Source: Janthinobacterium agaricidamnosum (GTDB lineage: Bacteria > Pseudomonadota > Gammaproteobacteria > Burkholderiales > Burkholderiaceae_D). Taken from it: 64,000 nucleotides of DNA. Within the stretch, counting starts at the first letter, position 1. Each line of letters opens with the position of its first letter. Shown here in pieces: positions 46,414 through 54,991 of the stretch. Position numbers and translations under genes: made by a program. The notes beneath the pieces are model-generated. The model worked only from the letters and a program-made list of their open reading frames with translations, did not search any database and had not been told where the DNA came from. The stretch is from NCBI RefSeq assembly GCF_003667705.1, contig NZ_CP033019.1, forward strand, positions 1,798,001 through 1,862,000. Direction: 5' to 3'.

Positions 46414-46442
46414 ATCATAAGGGCTGGCGCGCATTCGGTCAA
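46414..46442 (-). promoter_or_regulatory. Sigma-70 promoter of tRNA-Leu c
   Basis: On the minus strand TTGACC (46442-46437) and TATGAT (46419-46414), 17 nt apart. The surrounding ~150 nt are similar to the copy b region, so promoter and tRNA were duplicated together. Confidence 0.82.
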
Positions 46443-46467
46443 TCAACATTTTGCACTTTTCTTAAAG

Positions 46468-46497
46468 AAATACCTTTTCCACCTGAAAAAAGGCATT
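46468..46497 (-). terminator. Hairpin after the heparinase-like gene
   Basis: AAATACCTTTT and AAAAGGCATTT arms, matching the hairpin at 44958-44987 in position and fold but with different bases. Confidence 0.45.
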
Positions 46498-46555
46498 TCC
46501 CTAGGAATGGAGGATGGATGCAGCTGTTTTTTTAGCAAAAACAGGCGTTTGGCGC

Positions 46556-48787
46556 TTATTGGGGCAGGGTGATGGTTTGCGTGCCTATCTGCAGCAAGCG
46601 TCCGCCAGACACCGGCTGCAATGAAGTTGGCACCGATTTGCAGCCGATATCGAGCACGATCAGGAACTCTGCCGCCATGGCCGGGCTGGTCTTGACGTAG
46701 GCGGCATGCTGCTGGCTGGCTTCGAGGGGCGGATTGGGGGCGCTAAAGCCGGACAATTGCTCCTCGTCTGGCCGTAGTGATTGCAGGCAAAGTGATGCCG
46801 TGCCATTTTCTATGCTGGCTCGGCCATTCGGGTAAAGGTACAAGGTATTGAGTGCATGGATGTTCCATTCGAAAGTGCGGGCCGTCGCGGAGGTCAGCTT
46901 GTCGAGTACTACCACCACGTCATTCTGGCGCGAGTACCATACCTGGCGCCTGGCCAGGCTCAGGTCGTTGCTGTAGGCGGCGCTGGCATCGCCTTCCACA
47001 TAGTCGAGGTCCGTACCGTGCGTGAAGGCCGTGATCTTGCCGTTTTTGTAGCGCGTCTCGTAATGGCCTTCGACGAGTTGGCCTTTTCCGCCATCAAATG
47101 TGATGGCGTTATGCGCGCGCGACTGGCGGTACCAGCTTTTCGAGAGCGGCGATGCATAGTAGTCCTGGTAGCCGGCTTCGATCAGCAGTGGTTTGTTGCC
47201 GCTGTTGATGACCAGGCTGTTTTGATCGCCGTGGCTGTGATTGAAGGCTCCAAACGGACTCGATTTGAAGTAGACGGAAGTGCGGGCAGCATTGCTGATG
47301 TCGCTATGCATGGCCGCCCAGCCAATGCTGGGAAAGAGCATGGCGTTGGGCGGTGCTTCGGGTGCGACCGTATCGGCGGGAAGCGGGTAGGGCGCCTGCA
47401 GCAGGGTGATGGGATTTTCTTGTGCGCCTGGCTGGTTGCTGTACCAGGCGGCCGCTGGCGTGGCTTGCCGTGCTACATATGCCTTCAGGAGTGCCGGGTC
47501 CGGTTTGCTTTCATGGACATCGCCGAAGACATGGCGCGGTGCGTTCGGTGGAATGAACTGCATGAAATAATTGGAGAATCCCGCCGTCCAGGGTTTGTTG
47601 AACAGGCTGACGCCAGTGGCTTCGGCCAGCGGCTGCCATAATTGCATTTGCATGTCGGTGGTGTACTGGCCATACGCCGAGCCGTTGGCAAAGCCGCCTT
47701 CCGGGCCACTCCAGACGTGGACGATATGCATGTACGAGCGCACGGCGAAGTTGAACCAGGCTTGCGCTTCCGGTCTGGCATCGAGCAGCAGGGTTGAGGT
47801 GGCGGCAAGGTAACCGAGCGCCTCGACGCCGTGCGAGTCCATGGGGGACTGGTCCAGACGTCCGCCGGCGATGGACAGGTCCGCATAAATCGGTGTCAGC
47901 CGCTGCGCGGCGACCGACAGCCAGTGCGCGCGGCGAGGTGCGTCCAGATCCAGCCACAGAAAATCGGCGCCCTTCGCAAGTACCAGGGCAATCATGCGCG
48001 CGACCTGATCCTGCGCCTTATAGCTGGTGGGGCCCTCCGGATTCAGCGCGGCCAACTGGTCGCCGCGCAGTATGGCTTCGTCCAGATATCTGCGTTCCTG
48101 TGTCAGGCGAAACAGGAGGGCGGCCGCTTCCATCTGCCGGATCACGGCGCCGGCGGCATTGGCAATGCGGTTGTACTGGCCGCTATCGTTGGGCTGGGTC
48201 CACAGGCCATCGTGGACGCTGGCCACGGCGGTGGTATTCAGATTGACCTCACTCACGAGGCGGTTCAGGAAGGGGCGCCGTTTGCTGTTCATGGCGGCAT
48301 CCCAGGCGCTTGCTTGCGCAAAGGAGGCTGGCAACTGGCGCGGGCGCGGGTGGGCTCGCACGGTGGCCGCCAGCTCGGACGATTCGGGAACGACAAAAGT
48401 GCGTGAATTGCTGTCGATGGTAAATGGCCGCTTATTGGACCAGTCGGGGGACGTCGAGAGAGGGCTCACGCGCCATTCATAATTGCCTGGCGGCAGTGCG
48501 CTTGACGGCAGCAGGAAGTTGCGCGAAACGGTGTGGGTGCTTGCTGTGCCCTCAGCCGGCAAAATCTCCACGACATATTGCGCGGGATAGCTGGCATGGC
48601 GCGGCCAGGCAAAGGAAGGGGGATTTTGCACCTGCAAAGTCACCTGTTCGGGCGCCGGTTTGACGATTTCGGGGCTGCTGGAACGGGTGGTCACCCAGTC
48701 GGTCGCCTGGCTGGTGCCAGCGCCGAGGCTTAATACGATGAGGCTGCTGAAAAGAATCCGTTTGTGTTTGCCGGGCCTGCATGTCAT
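46556..48787 (-). CDS. Heparinase II/III-like secreted polysaccharide lyase (DUF4962 type)
   Basis: A 743-residue precursor. A signal peptide (ILFSSLIVLSLGAGTSQA) precedes a DUF4962-like N-terminal half (HPRPRQLPASF, QYNRIANAAGAVIRQM) and a heparinase II/III domain (FGAFNHSHGDQNSLVINSG, SWYRQSRAHNAITFDGG). The His in HSHGD and the HNA motif are typical of the active site. It would cleave uronic-acid-containing polysaccharides by beta-elimination in the periplasm. GGAGA precedes the ATG. It lies between tRNA copies c and d. No sugar transporter or regulator is adjacent, unlike usual lyase clusters. Confidence 0.85.
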   Translation of the reverse strand: MTCRPGKHKRILFSSLIVLSLGAGTSQATDWVTTRSSSPEIVKPAPEQVTLQVQNPPSFAWPRHASYPAQYVVEILPAEGTASTHTVSRNFLLPSSALPPGNYEWRVSPLSTSPDWSNKRPFTIDSNSRTFVVPESSELAATVRAHPRPRQLPASFAQASAWDAAMNSKRRPFLNRLVSEVNLNTTAVASVHDGLWTQPNDSGQYNRIANAAGAVIRQMEAAALLFRLTQERRYLDEAILRGDQLAALNPEGPTSYKAQDQVARMIALVLAKGADFLWLDLDAPRRAHWLSVAAQRLTPIYADLSIAGGRLDQSPMDSHGVEALGYLAATSTLLLDARPEAQAWFNFAVRSYMHIVHVWSGPEGGFANGSAYGQYTTDMQMQLWQPLAEATGVSLFNKPWTAGFSNYFMQFIPPNAPRHVFGDVHESKPDPALLKAYVARQATPAAAWYSNQPGAQENPITLLQAPYPLPADTVAPEAPPNAMLFPSIGWAAMHSDISNAARTSVYFKSSPFGAFNHSHGDQNSLVINSGNKPLLIEAGYQDYYASPLSKSWYRQSRAHNAITFDGGKGQLVEGHYETRYKNGKITAFTHGTDLDYVEGDASAAYSNDLSLARRQVWYSRQNDVVVVLDKLTSATARTFEWNIHALNTLYLYPNGRASIENGTASLCLQSLRPDEEQLSGFSAPNPPLEASQQHAAYVKTSPAMAAEFLIVLDIGCKSVPTSLQPVSGGRLLQIGTQTITLPQ

Positions 48788-48920
48788 GACGTCTCTCCGT
48801 AATGCTGTTGCCAGCCACGCGCGATGCGTGGCATGGGGGAGATGTCAATATACTATTAAATGGAATGCAAATATTCTTTTTTGATAATTATTTGGCGTTC
48901 GATGTGCTGCATCGGAAATG

Positions 48921-48958
48921 AAAAAAGCCGCAAACTCGTGAAAGTTTGCGGCTTTTTT
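48921..48958 (-). terminator. Rho-independent terminator of tRNA-Leu copy d
   Basis: The same A6-GCCGCAAACT-CGTGAA-AGTTTGCGGC-T6 hairpin as for copy a, at the same distance from the tRNA. Confidence 0.88.
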
Positions 48959-48971
48959 GCGAATTAGGTAA

Positions 48972-49056
48972 TGGTGCCCACGAAGGGACTCGAACCCCTA
49001 CACCCGAAGGCACATGGACCTGAACCATGCGCGTCTACCAATTCCGCCACGTGGGC
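48972..49056 (-). tRNA. tRNA-Leu(CAG), copy d
   Basis: Fourth identical copy. Its upstream flank differs from those of b and c, so it may be the ancestral or outermost copy. The terminator at 48921-48958 follows. Confidence 0.97.
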
Positions 49057-49128
49057 ACTGATGCTGCTGTGACTTATTACTTTACTGCTCGAGTACTTGT
49101 TGCAAAATAACTTTACAGCAATTCTGCT

Positions 49129-49134
49129 ATTATA
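49129..49134 (-). promoter_or_regulatory. -10 box upstream of tRNA-Leu d; remainder of 49057-49464
   Basis: TATAAT on the minus strand, about 72 nt from the tRNA; no convincing -35 at the right distance. The rest of the gap holds the palindrome 49381-49410 and the rnr leader, with no supported gene. Confidence 0.55.
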
Positions 49135-49380
49135 GCGACTTGAAGAGTTTTGCGCCAGATGAGCTTTCGCTCCATACTGCACATCAACCCTGTACCGCTT
49201 TCCTGCAACTGCATTCCCGTGAAGGTTTGTTGCTGCAAGAGACCGAGATTATAGAGCAATATTTGCCGAAGTCAAATGCATTGCGCAGCTTTTCTCCTTT
49301 TTTTCATCGGCGGGGCACTTGTTCGGTTTCCGCTACGCTGTGCGTTAGGCAAACCAAGGCGTCCTCCGGTACACTACCGC

Positions 49381-49410
49381 ACATCACCGTGTCAATATTG
49401 ACGGTGATGT
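49381..49410. promoter_or_regulatory. 30-bp inverted repeat upstream of rnr
   Basis: ACATCACCGT (49381-49390) and ACGGTGATGT (49401-49410) pair perfectly around GTCAATATTG, which with the following AC is itself a palindrome (GTCAATATTGAC). It may be an operator or a stable hairpin in the rnr leader. It lies 55 nt before the start. Confidence 0.5.
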
Positions 49411-49464
49411 CATCGGTCTTTGTCTTCCGTTTGATCACTGTCAATAACAACTATAGAAATACTT

Positions 49465-52014
49465 TTGAGCCAAAATACCCACACCATCCCCAGCCGGGAG
49501 GACATTCTCGGCATATTCCGCAGCGTCAACGCGCCTCTCGACCCGCAGTCTCTCGGGAAAACGCTGCAAGTGCATGCCGATTCCATGGATGTCCTGGTCC
49601 GTCGCCTGAAGGCGATGGAGCGCGACGGCCAGCTCAAGTCTGACGCCAGCGGTGTTTTCAGCCTGGCCGACCAGAGCGCGCTTGTCGCCGGTCGCGTCAT
49701 GAGCCACCGCGACGGCTTCGGCTTTGTCATTCCCGACGACGCCAGCGCCGACCTGTTCCTGCCCGAGAAAGAAATGCAGAAAGTTCTGCATGGCGACAAG
49801 GTCATGGCCCGCATCGTCGGCACGGACCGCCGCGGCCGCCCGGAAGGCACGATCGTTGAAGTCACGCAGCGCGCCAATACCCACGTCATCGGCCGCCTGA
49901 TCCAGGAAAACGGCACCTGGGTCGTGGCGCCGGAAGACCAGCGCATCGGCCAGGACATTCTCGTCACCGGTTCGGTGGGCAAGGCGAAAGCCGGCCAGAT
50001 CGTCAGCGTCGAGCTGACCGAGCAGCCGATGCGCTTCAAGCAGCCGGTCGGCAAGATCGTCGAAGTGCTCGGGGCGCTCGATGACCCCGGCATGGAAATC
50101 GAGATTGCCGTGCGCAAATTCAATGTGCCGCACATCTTTTCCGCCGCCGCCCTCAAGCAAGCTGAAAAACTGCCATTCGAAGTGCGCGCCGCCGATCTGA
50201 AAGACCGCGTCGACCTGCGCGACGTGCCGCTCGTCACCATCGACGGCGAAGACGCGCGCGACTTTGACGATGCCGTGTATTGCGAACCCGTCAAGGTAGG
50301 CCGCGCCAACTGCTTCCGCCTGATCGTGGCGATTGCCGACGTCAGCCATTACGTGAAACCGAACGACGCGCTCGATATCGACGCGCTCGAACGCAGCACG
50401 TCCGTCTACTTCCCGCGCCGCGTGATCCCGATGCTGCCGGAAAAACTGTCGAATGGCCTGTGTTCGCTGAACCCGGCCGTCGACCGTTTGACCCTCGTCT
50501 GCGACGCCGTCGTCAGCGACAAGGGCGAACTGAAGGCTTACCAGTTCTACCCGGCCGTGATTCACTCGGCCGCGCGCCTCACGTATGACGAAGTCGCTGC
50601 CGTGCTGGGCAATACCAAGGGACCTGAAGCGGCACGCCGCGCGGACATCCTGCCGCACCTGCAGAACCTGGAAGCCGTCTACCGCGCCTTGCTGAAAGCA
50701 CGCACGGAGCGGGGCGCCATCGACTTCGAGACGACGGAAACGTATATCGTCTGCAACAGCGCTGGCAAGATCGAAAAGATCATCCCGCGCACGCGCAACG
50801 AAGCGCACAAGATCATCGAAGAGTGCATGCTGGCGGCCAACGTCTGCGCGGCTGATTTGTTGCTGCGTAATAAGCATCCAGGCACCTACCGCATCCACGC
50901 CAGCCCGACCAAGGAAAAGCTCACGCAAGTGCGTACTTTCCTGAAACAGGTTGGCTTGAACCTGACGGGCGGCGACACGCCGTCGGCATCCGATTACCAG
51001 ACCCTGATGCAGCAGATCAAGCAGCGTCCCGATGCGGCTCTGCTGCAAACGATGCTGCTGCGCTCGATGCAGCAAGCCGTCTACAGCCCGGACAATATCG
51101 GCCACTTCGGCCTGGCTTACGAGGCGTATGCCCACTTCACCAGCCCGATCCGCCGCTATCCCGACCTGCTGACGCACCGCGCCATCAAGGCCATTTTGCA
51201 AGGCAAGAAATACGAGCCGAAACTGTCCGATAAGGTCGTGCTGAACACCAACGTGTCGAACGCCACGCGCAAGCAGCTGGCGAAGGACAAGGCCGACGGC
51301 AAGCCGAAGAAGACGGACCTGACCATCTGGGACGCGCTGGGCGTGCATTGCTCGGCCAACGAGCGCCGCGCCGATGAAGCGTCGCGCGACGTGGAAGCCT
51401 GGCTCAAGTGCTACTTCATGCAAGATAAGCTGGGCGAAGAATTCACCGGCACCATCACCGGCGTGACCACCTTCGGCGTCTTCGTGCAGCTCGACACCCT
51501 GTTTGTCGAAGGCCTGGTGCACGTCACCGAGCTCGGTACCGACTACTTCCAGTACGACGATGCGCGCCATGAATTGCGCGGCGAACGCACGGGCAAGCGC
51601 TACCAGCTGACCGACCGTTTGACGGTGCAAGTGGCGCGTGTCGACCTGGAAACGCGCAAGATCGACCTGCGTCTGGTCACCGATGCGGAACTGGCGGGCG
51701 AAGAAGCGCCGGCCAAGCAGTCTGACGGCAAGCGCAAGGGCGAAAAGAAGTCGATGGTCAAGCCCGGTCCCGCGACCGAGCAGCGCCATGAAATCAAGGC
51801 CAGCGGCAACAACGGCGGCAAATCCGGCAATGGTTCCGGCGGCCCTGCCAATGGCGCCAAACCTGCCGCCAAGGCGCAAACCAAGGCAGCGCCGCAAGCA
51901 GCAGCCCCCAAGGCCGCCGCGCCGAAGCGCAGCAAGAAACCAGCCGCGGCACCCGCTGCGGCGGCACCACGAGCAGCAAAAACTGTATCAAAATCAAGCA
52001 AGAACAAGCGATAA
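49465..52014 (+). CDS. rnr: Ribonuclease R, TTG start
   Basis: An 849-residue 3'-to-5' exoribonuclease for structured RNA. It has an N-terminal winged helix, cold-shock domains and the catalytic RNB domain with DGEDARDFDDAVY and SHYVKPNDALD. An S1 domain follows (FTGTITGVTTFGVFVQLD), then a Lys/Ala/Pro-rich disordered tail of about 95 residues. The start is TTG 49465 (LSQNTHTIP); the first in-frame ATG is about 40 codons inside the conserved winged helix. It precedes rlmB by 15 nt, the usual rnr-rlmB operon. Confidence 0.94.
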   Translation: MSQNTHTIPSREDILGIFRSVNAPLDPQSLGKTLQVHADSMDVLVRRLKAMERDGQLKSDASGVFSLADQSALVAGRVMSHRDGFGFVIPDDASADLFLPEKEMQKVLHGDKVMARIVGTDRRGRPEGTIVEVTQRANTHVIGRLIQENGTWVVAPEDQRIGQDILVTGSVGKAKAGQIVSVELTEQPMRFKQPVGKIVEVLGALDDPGMEIEIAVRKFNVPHIFSAAALKQAEKLPFEVRAADLKDRVDLRDVPLVTIDGEDARDFDDAVYCEPVKVGRANCFRLIVAIADVSHYVKPNDALDIDALERSTSVYFPRRVIPMLPEKLSNGLCSLNPAVDRLTLVCDAVVSDKGELKAYQFYPAVIHSAARLTYDEVAAVLGNTKGPEAARRADILPHLQNLEAVYRALLKARTERGAIDFETTETYIVCNSAGKIEKIIPRTRNEAHKIIEECMLAANVCAADLLLRNKHPGTYRIHASPTKEKLTQVRTFLKQVGLNLTGGDTPSASDYQTLMQQIKQRPDAALLQTMLLRSMQQAVYSPDNIGHFGLAYEAYAHFTSPIRRYPDLLTHRAIKAILQGKKYEPKLSDKVVLNTNVSNATRKQLAKDKADGKPKKTDLTIWDALGVHCSANERRADEASRDVEAWLKCYFMQDKLGEEFTGTITGVTTFGVFVQLDTLFVEGLVHVTELGTDYFQYDDARHELRGERTGKRYQLTDRLTVQVARVDLETRKIDLRLVTDAELAGEEAPAKQSDGKRKGEKKSMVKPGPATEQRHEIKASGNNGGKSGNGSGGPANGAKPAAKAQTKAAPQAAAPKAAAPKRSKKPAAAPAAAAPRAAKTVSKSSKNKR

Positions 52015-52029
52015 AAGAAACGATAACAA

Positions 52030-52773
52030 ATGAAGAATAAAATGATTTTCGGCTTCCACGCCGTCACTTCGCGTCTGCGTCATGAAGCGTCGTCCGTGGA
52101 AGAAATTTTCGTCGATGCCAGCCGCGTCGACGGCCGCATGAAGGACATGATCGCCGCCGCCAAGGCGGCCAACGTGCGCGTCATGCCCGTCGATTCGTCG
52201 CGTCTCGATAAAATCGTCGGCACGCGCCGCCATCAGGGCGTGATCGCGTTTGCGTCGCAGCTGTCGCTGGCGCGCAATCTCGACGAGCTGCTGGACGCCA
52301 TCGATGGCCCGCCGCTGCTGTTGATTCTCGACGGTATCACCGACCCGCATAACCTGGGCGCCTGCCTGCGCGTGGCCGACGGCGTCGGCGCACATGCCGT
52401 CATCGTGCCGAAGGACCGCGCCGTGGGCTTGAACGCCACGGCCGCCAAGGTTGCCAGCGGCGCCGCCGAAACCGTCCCGTACATCACCGTGACGAACCTG
52501 GCGCGCACCATGCGCGAACTGAAGGACCGCGGCATCTGGCTGATCGGCACCTCGGACGACGGCGAAAAAGGCTTGTACGAAGCCGATTTCACGGGCCCGA
52601 CGGCCCTCGTCATGGGTTCCGAAGGCGAAGGCATGCGCCGCTTGACGCGCGACACCTGCGACATCCTCGTCAGCATCCCGATGTTCGGCTCCGTCGAGAG
52701 CCTGAACGTGTCCGTGGCATCGGGTGTGTGCCTCTACGAAGCCCGCCGCCAGCGCATTGCGCTGGAAGCCTAA
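52030..52773 (+). CDS. rlmB: 23S rRNA (guanosine-2251-2'-O)-methyltransferase
   Basis: A 247-residue SpoU/SPOUT methyltransferase. The N-terminal substrate-binding domain ([14 protein letters not shown]) precedes the trefoil-knot domain with [29 protein letters not shown] and [18 protein letters not shown]. It methylates G2251 in the ribosomal P-site loop. It is co-transcribed with rnr. Its stop codon (52771-52773) abuts a palindromic repeat. Confidence 0.96.
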   Translation: MKNKMIFGFHAVTSRLRHEASSVEEIFVDASRVDGRMKDMIAAAKAANVRVMPVDSSRLDKIVGTRRHQGVIAFASQLSLARNLDELLDAIDGPPLLLILDGITDPHNLGACLRVADGVGAHAVIVPKDRAVGLNATAAKVASGAAETVPYITVTNLARTMRELKDRGIWLIGTSDDGEKGLYEADFTGPTALVMGSEGEGMRRLTRDTCDILVSIPMFGSVESLNVSVASGVCLYEARRQRIALEA

Positions 52774-52852
52774 AAAACGTCCATGGCGGCGTTGCATTGC
52801 CTCGCCGTACATTCGTACTGTCTTCGGCAATGCGCCTTGCCCTGAACGTTTT
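52774..52852. repeat. 79-nt palindromic element abutting the rlmB stop
   Basis: AAAACGT and ACGTTTT form the ends. Inside, GCATTGCC pairs with GGCAATGC and GCCGTAC-ATTC-GTAC closes the tip, giving one long imperfect hairpin. It differs in sequence from the three 120-nt elements but has the same overall design. It begins directly after the stop codon. Confidence 0.7.
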
Positions 52853-52873
52853 GTAGCGCTTCCAGAAAATCAG

Positions 52874-52900
52874 CCGCCGCCCTTGAGGCGGCGGTTGTTT
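52874..52900 (+). terminator. Rho-independent terminator of rnr-rlmB
   Basis: CCGCCGCC pairs with GGCGGCGG around CTTGA (8 bp), followed by TTGTTT. Confidence 0.8.
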
Positions 52901-52967
52901 ATCTGCCTCTCCGGCAGCACGCCGCCGAATACGCTACCATTTGCATTCCACCTTATCCATTTTCATT

Positions 52968-53717
52968 ATGTTCCACCACCTGCGCGAAGACATCAACAGC
53001 ATCATTGAACGTGACCCGGCCGCCCGCAATGGCTGGGAGGTGCTGACCTGTTATCCGGGCCTGCACGCCATCGTCATGCACGGCTGGGCGCACTGGTGCT
53101 GGACGCGGCACATGAAATGGGTGGGGCGCTTCATTTCGTATATCGCCCGCATCATCACGGGCATCGAAATCCATCCCGGCGCCGTCATCGGCCGGCGCGT
53201 CTTCATCGACCACGGTTTCGGCGTGGTGATCGGCGAGACGGCCGTCGTCGGCGACGATTGCACCATCTACCAGGGGGTTACCTTGGGCGGCACCTCGCTG
53301 CACAGCGGCGCCAAGCGCCATCCGACCCTGGAGCGCGGCGTCATCGTCGGCGCCGGCGCGCAGGTGCTGGGCAGTTTTACCGTGGGCGAGTACGCCAAGG
53401 TGGGCTCGAACGCCGTGCTATTGAAACCCGTGCCGTCCGGCGCCACGGCCGTCGGCAACCCCGCGCACATCGTGCAAAAGGATGTCAGCGCCTTGCGCGA
53501 AGGCAGTACGGCGCACCTGTTCGCCGCGTATGGCGTCACGCCCAACGGCGACGATCCGCTGTCGAAGGCCCTGCAAGGCCTGATCACGCATGCCGTGGCG
53601 CAGGAGCAGCGCATCGAAACCATCCTCGCCACCCTGAAGGCGGCGGGCATCTGCTGCCAGGGCGTGCCCGAGTGTGATAAATTCGATTCCGAGCAAATGA
53701 ACAAGCTGGTTGATTAA
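52968..53717 (+). CDS. cysE: Serine O-acetyltransferase
   Basis: A 249-residue CysE, the first step of cysteine synthesis (L-serine plus acetyl-CoA). It has the N-terminal helical domain and a left-handed beta helix with FIDHGFGVVIGETAVVGD and GGTSLHSGAKRHPTL. ATG 52968 (MFHHLREDI) is preferred over an upstream in-frame ATG because it matches family N-termini. The C-terminal VPECDKF is longer than in E. coli. It lies 10 nt before yceH. Confidence 0.94.
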   Translation: MFHHLREDINSIIERDPAARNGWEVLTCYPGLHAIVMHGWAHWCWTRHMKWVGRFISYIARIITGIEIHPGAVIGRRVFIDHGFGVVIGETAVVGDDCTIYQGVTLGGTSLHSGAKRHPTLERGVIVGAGAQVLGSFTVGEYAKVGSNAVLLKPVPSGATAVGNPAHIVQKDVSALREGSTAHLFAAYGVTPNGDDPLSKALQGLITHAVAQEQRIETILATLKAAGICCQGVPECDKFDSEQMNKLVD

Positions 53718-53727
53718 GGATACAGGC

Positions 53728-54426
53728 ATGAATACTGATGTGACGGCAGGCGAAAAAAGCAATGACAATCCGAATCTGCTCGATCCCTTCGAGATCCGCG
53801 TGCTGGCCGTGCTGGCCGAAAAGGAAGCGCTGACGCCGGACAGCTACCCGCTCTCGCTGAACGCGCTGACGAACGGCTGCAACCAGCTGTCGAGCCGCGA
53901 CCCCGTCATGGCCCTCTCCGAGGAAACCGTGTACGACGTGCTGCAGCGCTTGATGCAGCGCAAGTTCGTCAACGGCATCACGCAGGCGGGCGCGCGGGTC
54001 GCCAAGTACGAACACCGTATGCGCATCAAGTGGTCGCTGGAACAGGACAAGCTGGCCATCCTGACGATCTTGATGCTGCGCGGCTTGCAGACGGCGGGCG
54101 AAATCCGCAGCCGCAGCGGCCGTGTGCACGAATTCAAGTCCGTCGCCGAGGTGGAATCCGGCCTGCAATTTTTGATCGACAAATACCCGCCGCTGGTGGC
54201 GAAGCTGGCCGTCGCCCCCGGCGCCAAGGAACCACGCTACGGCCATTTGCTGGGCGGCGAGGAAGCGCTGGCGCAAATCGAGACGGCGGCAGGTTACGCT
54301 GGTGCCGTCAGCGCGCCGCAGCAGGGCAGCAGGGTGGCCCAGCTGGAACAGGAAGTGCTGCAGCTGCGCAGCGATTTCGACGGCCTGGCGGCGCAGTTCG
54401 AGGCGTTCCGCAAGCAATTCGAATAA
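53728..54426 (+). CDS. YceH (DUF480) family protein
   Basis: A 232-residue protein with two winged-helix domains. It starts LDPFEIRVLAVLAEKEALTP and has NGCNQLSSRDPV, RMQRKF-type and TAGEIRSR segments, all characteristic of DUF480. The C-terminal 30 residues form a coiled coil. No biochemical role is established. AAGGA is upstream of the ATG at 53728. Confidence 0.93.
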   Translation: MNTDVTAGEKSNDNPNLLDPFEIRVLAVLAEKEALTPDSYPLSLNALTNGCNQLSSRDPVMALSEETVYDVLQRLMQRKFVNGITQAGARVAKYEHRMRIKWSLEQDKLAILTILMLRGLQTAGEIRSRSGRVHEFKSVAEVESGLQFLIDKYPPLVAKLAVAPGAKEPRYGHLLGGEEALAQIETAAGYAGAVSAPQQGSRVAQLEQEVLQLRSDFDGLAAQFEAFRKQFE

Positions 54427-54439
54427 GCAGCCTTCACGC

Positions 54440-54943
54440 ATGCGTTTTTCCTTCCTGTGCCGCGCCTGCGGCGAGACTCACACGGGCATGCCCAGCTTCG
54501 GCGCCGACGCGCCGTGGCTGGTTGAGCAGATGGCGCCCGCCGAGCGCGAAACGCGCTGCCAGCTCGACAGCGACGCCTGCATCGTCGATGAAGAACACTG
54601 CTTCGTGCGCGCCACCATCGACATCCCCGTGCATGGCTCGGATGAACCATTCAGCTGGGGCGTGTGGGTGTCGCTGAGCAGCGAGAGCTTCGATGCGTGG
54701 GATGCCTGTTTCAATGACGCCAGGCGCACGCATATCGGCCCCTTCTTCGGCTGGCTCAGCACGCAGCTGCCCGTGTATCCGGCTACCCTGAACCTGAAAA
54801 CCCGTGTACACCTGCGCGACGACGGCATGCGTCCGTACCTCGAGCTGGAGCCGACCGGCCATCCGCTGGCGGTGGAACAGCGCGACGGCATCACGGCCGA
54901 GAGGGTGGCCGAGCTGTATGTGCGGCTCGTGCATGACGCGTGA
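54440..54943 (+). CDS. DUF2199 domain-containing protein
   Basis: A 167-residue protein. It opens with FLCRACGETHTGMPSFG, a CxxC-type start typical of DUF2199, then WGVWVSLS and PFFGWLSTQLPVYP. It may bind zinc with its early Cys pair plus distal Cys/His. Function is unknown. It lies 13 nt after yceH, without a strong ribosome site. Confidence 0.85.
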   Translation: MRFSFLCRACGETHTGMPSFGADAPWLVEQMAPAERETRCQLDSDACIVDEEHCFVRATIDIPVHGSDEPFSWGVWVSLSSESFDAWDACFNDARRTHIGPFFGWLSTQLPVYPATLNLKTRVHLRDDGMRPYLELEPTGHPLAVEQRDGITAERVAELYVRLVHDA

Positions 54944-54991
54944 CAGGAGCCGCTCCCTGTCAGTCCGCCCGCGTTTCCGGTATCATTCGGC

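Noticed and set aside
44600..49056. tRNA copies as attL/attR borders of an integrated island
   Set aside because: Integration normally duplicates only a tRNA 3' part and brings an integrase. Here the copies are complete with promoters and terminators, and no integrase is present.
49140..49643. Plus-strand frame of 167 codons before and over the start of rnr
   Set aside because: No ribosome site, Ser/Arg-rich shadow composition, and it overlaps rnr in another frame; the promoter of tRNA copy d lies at its start.
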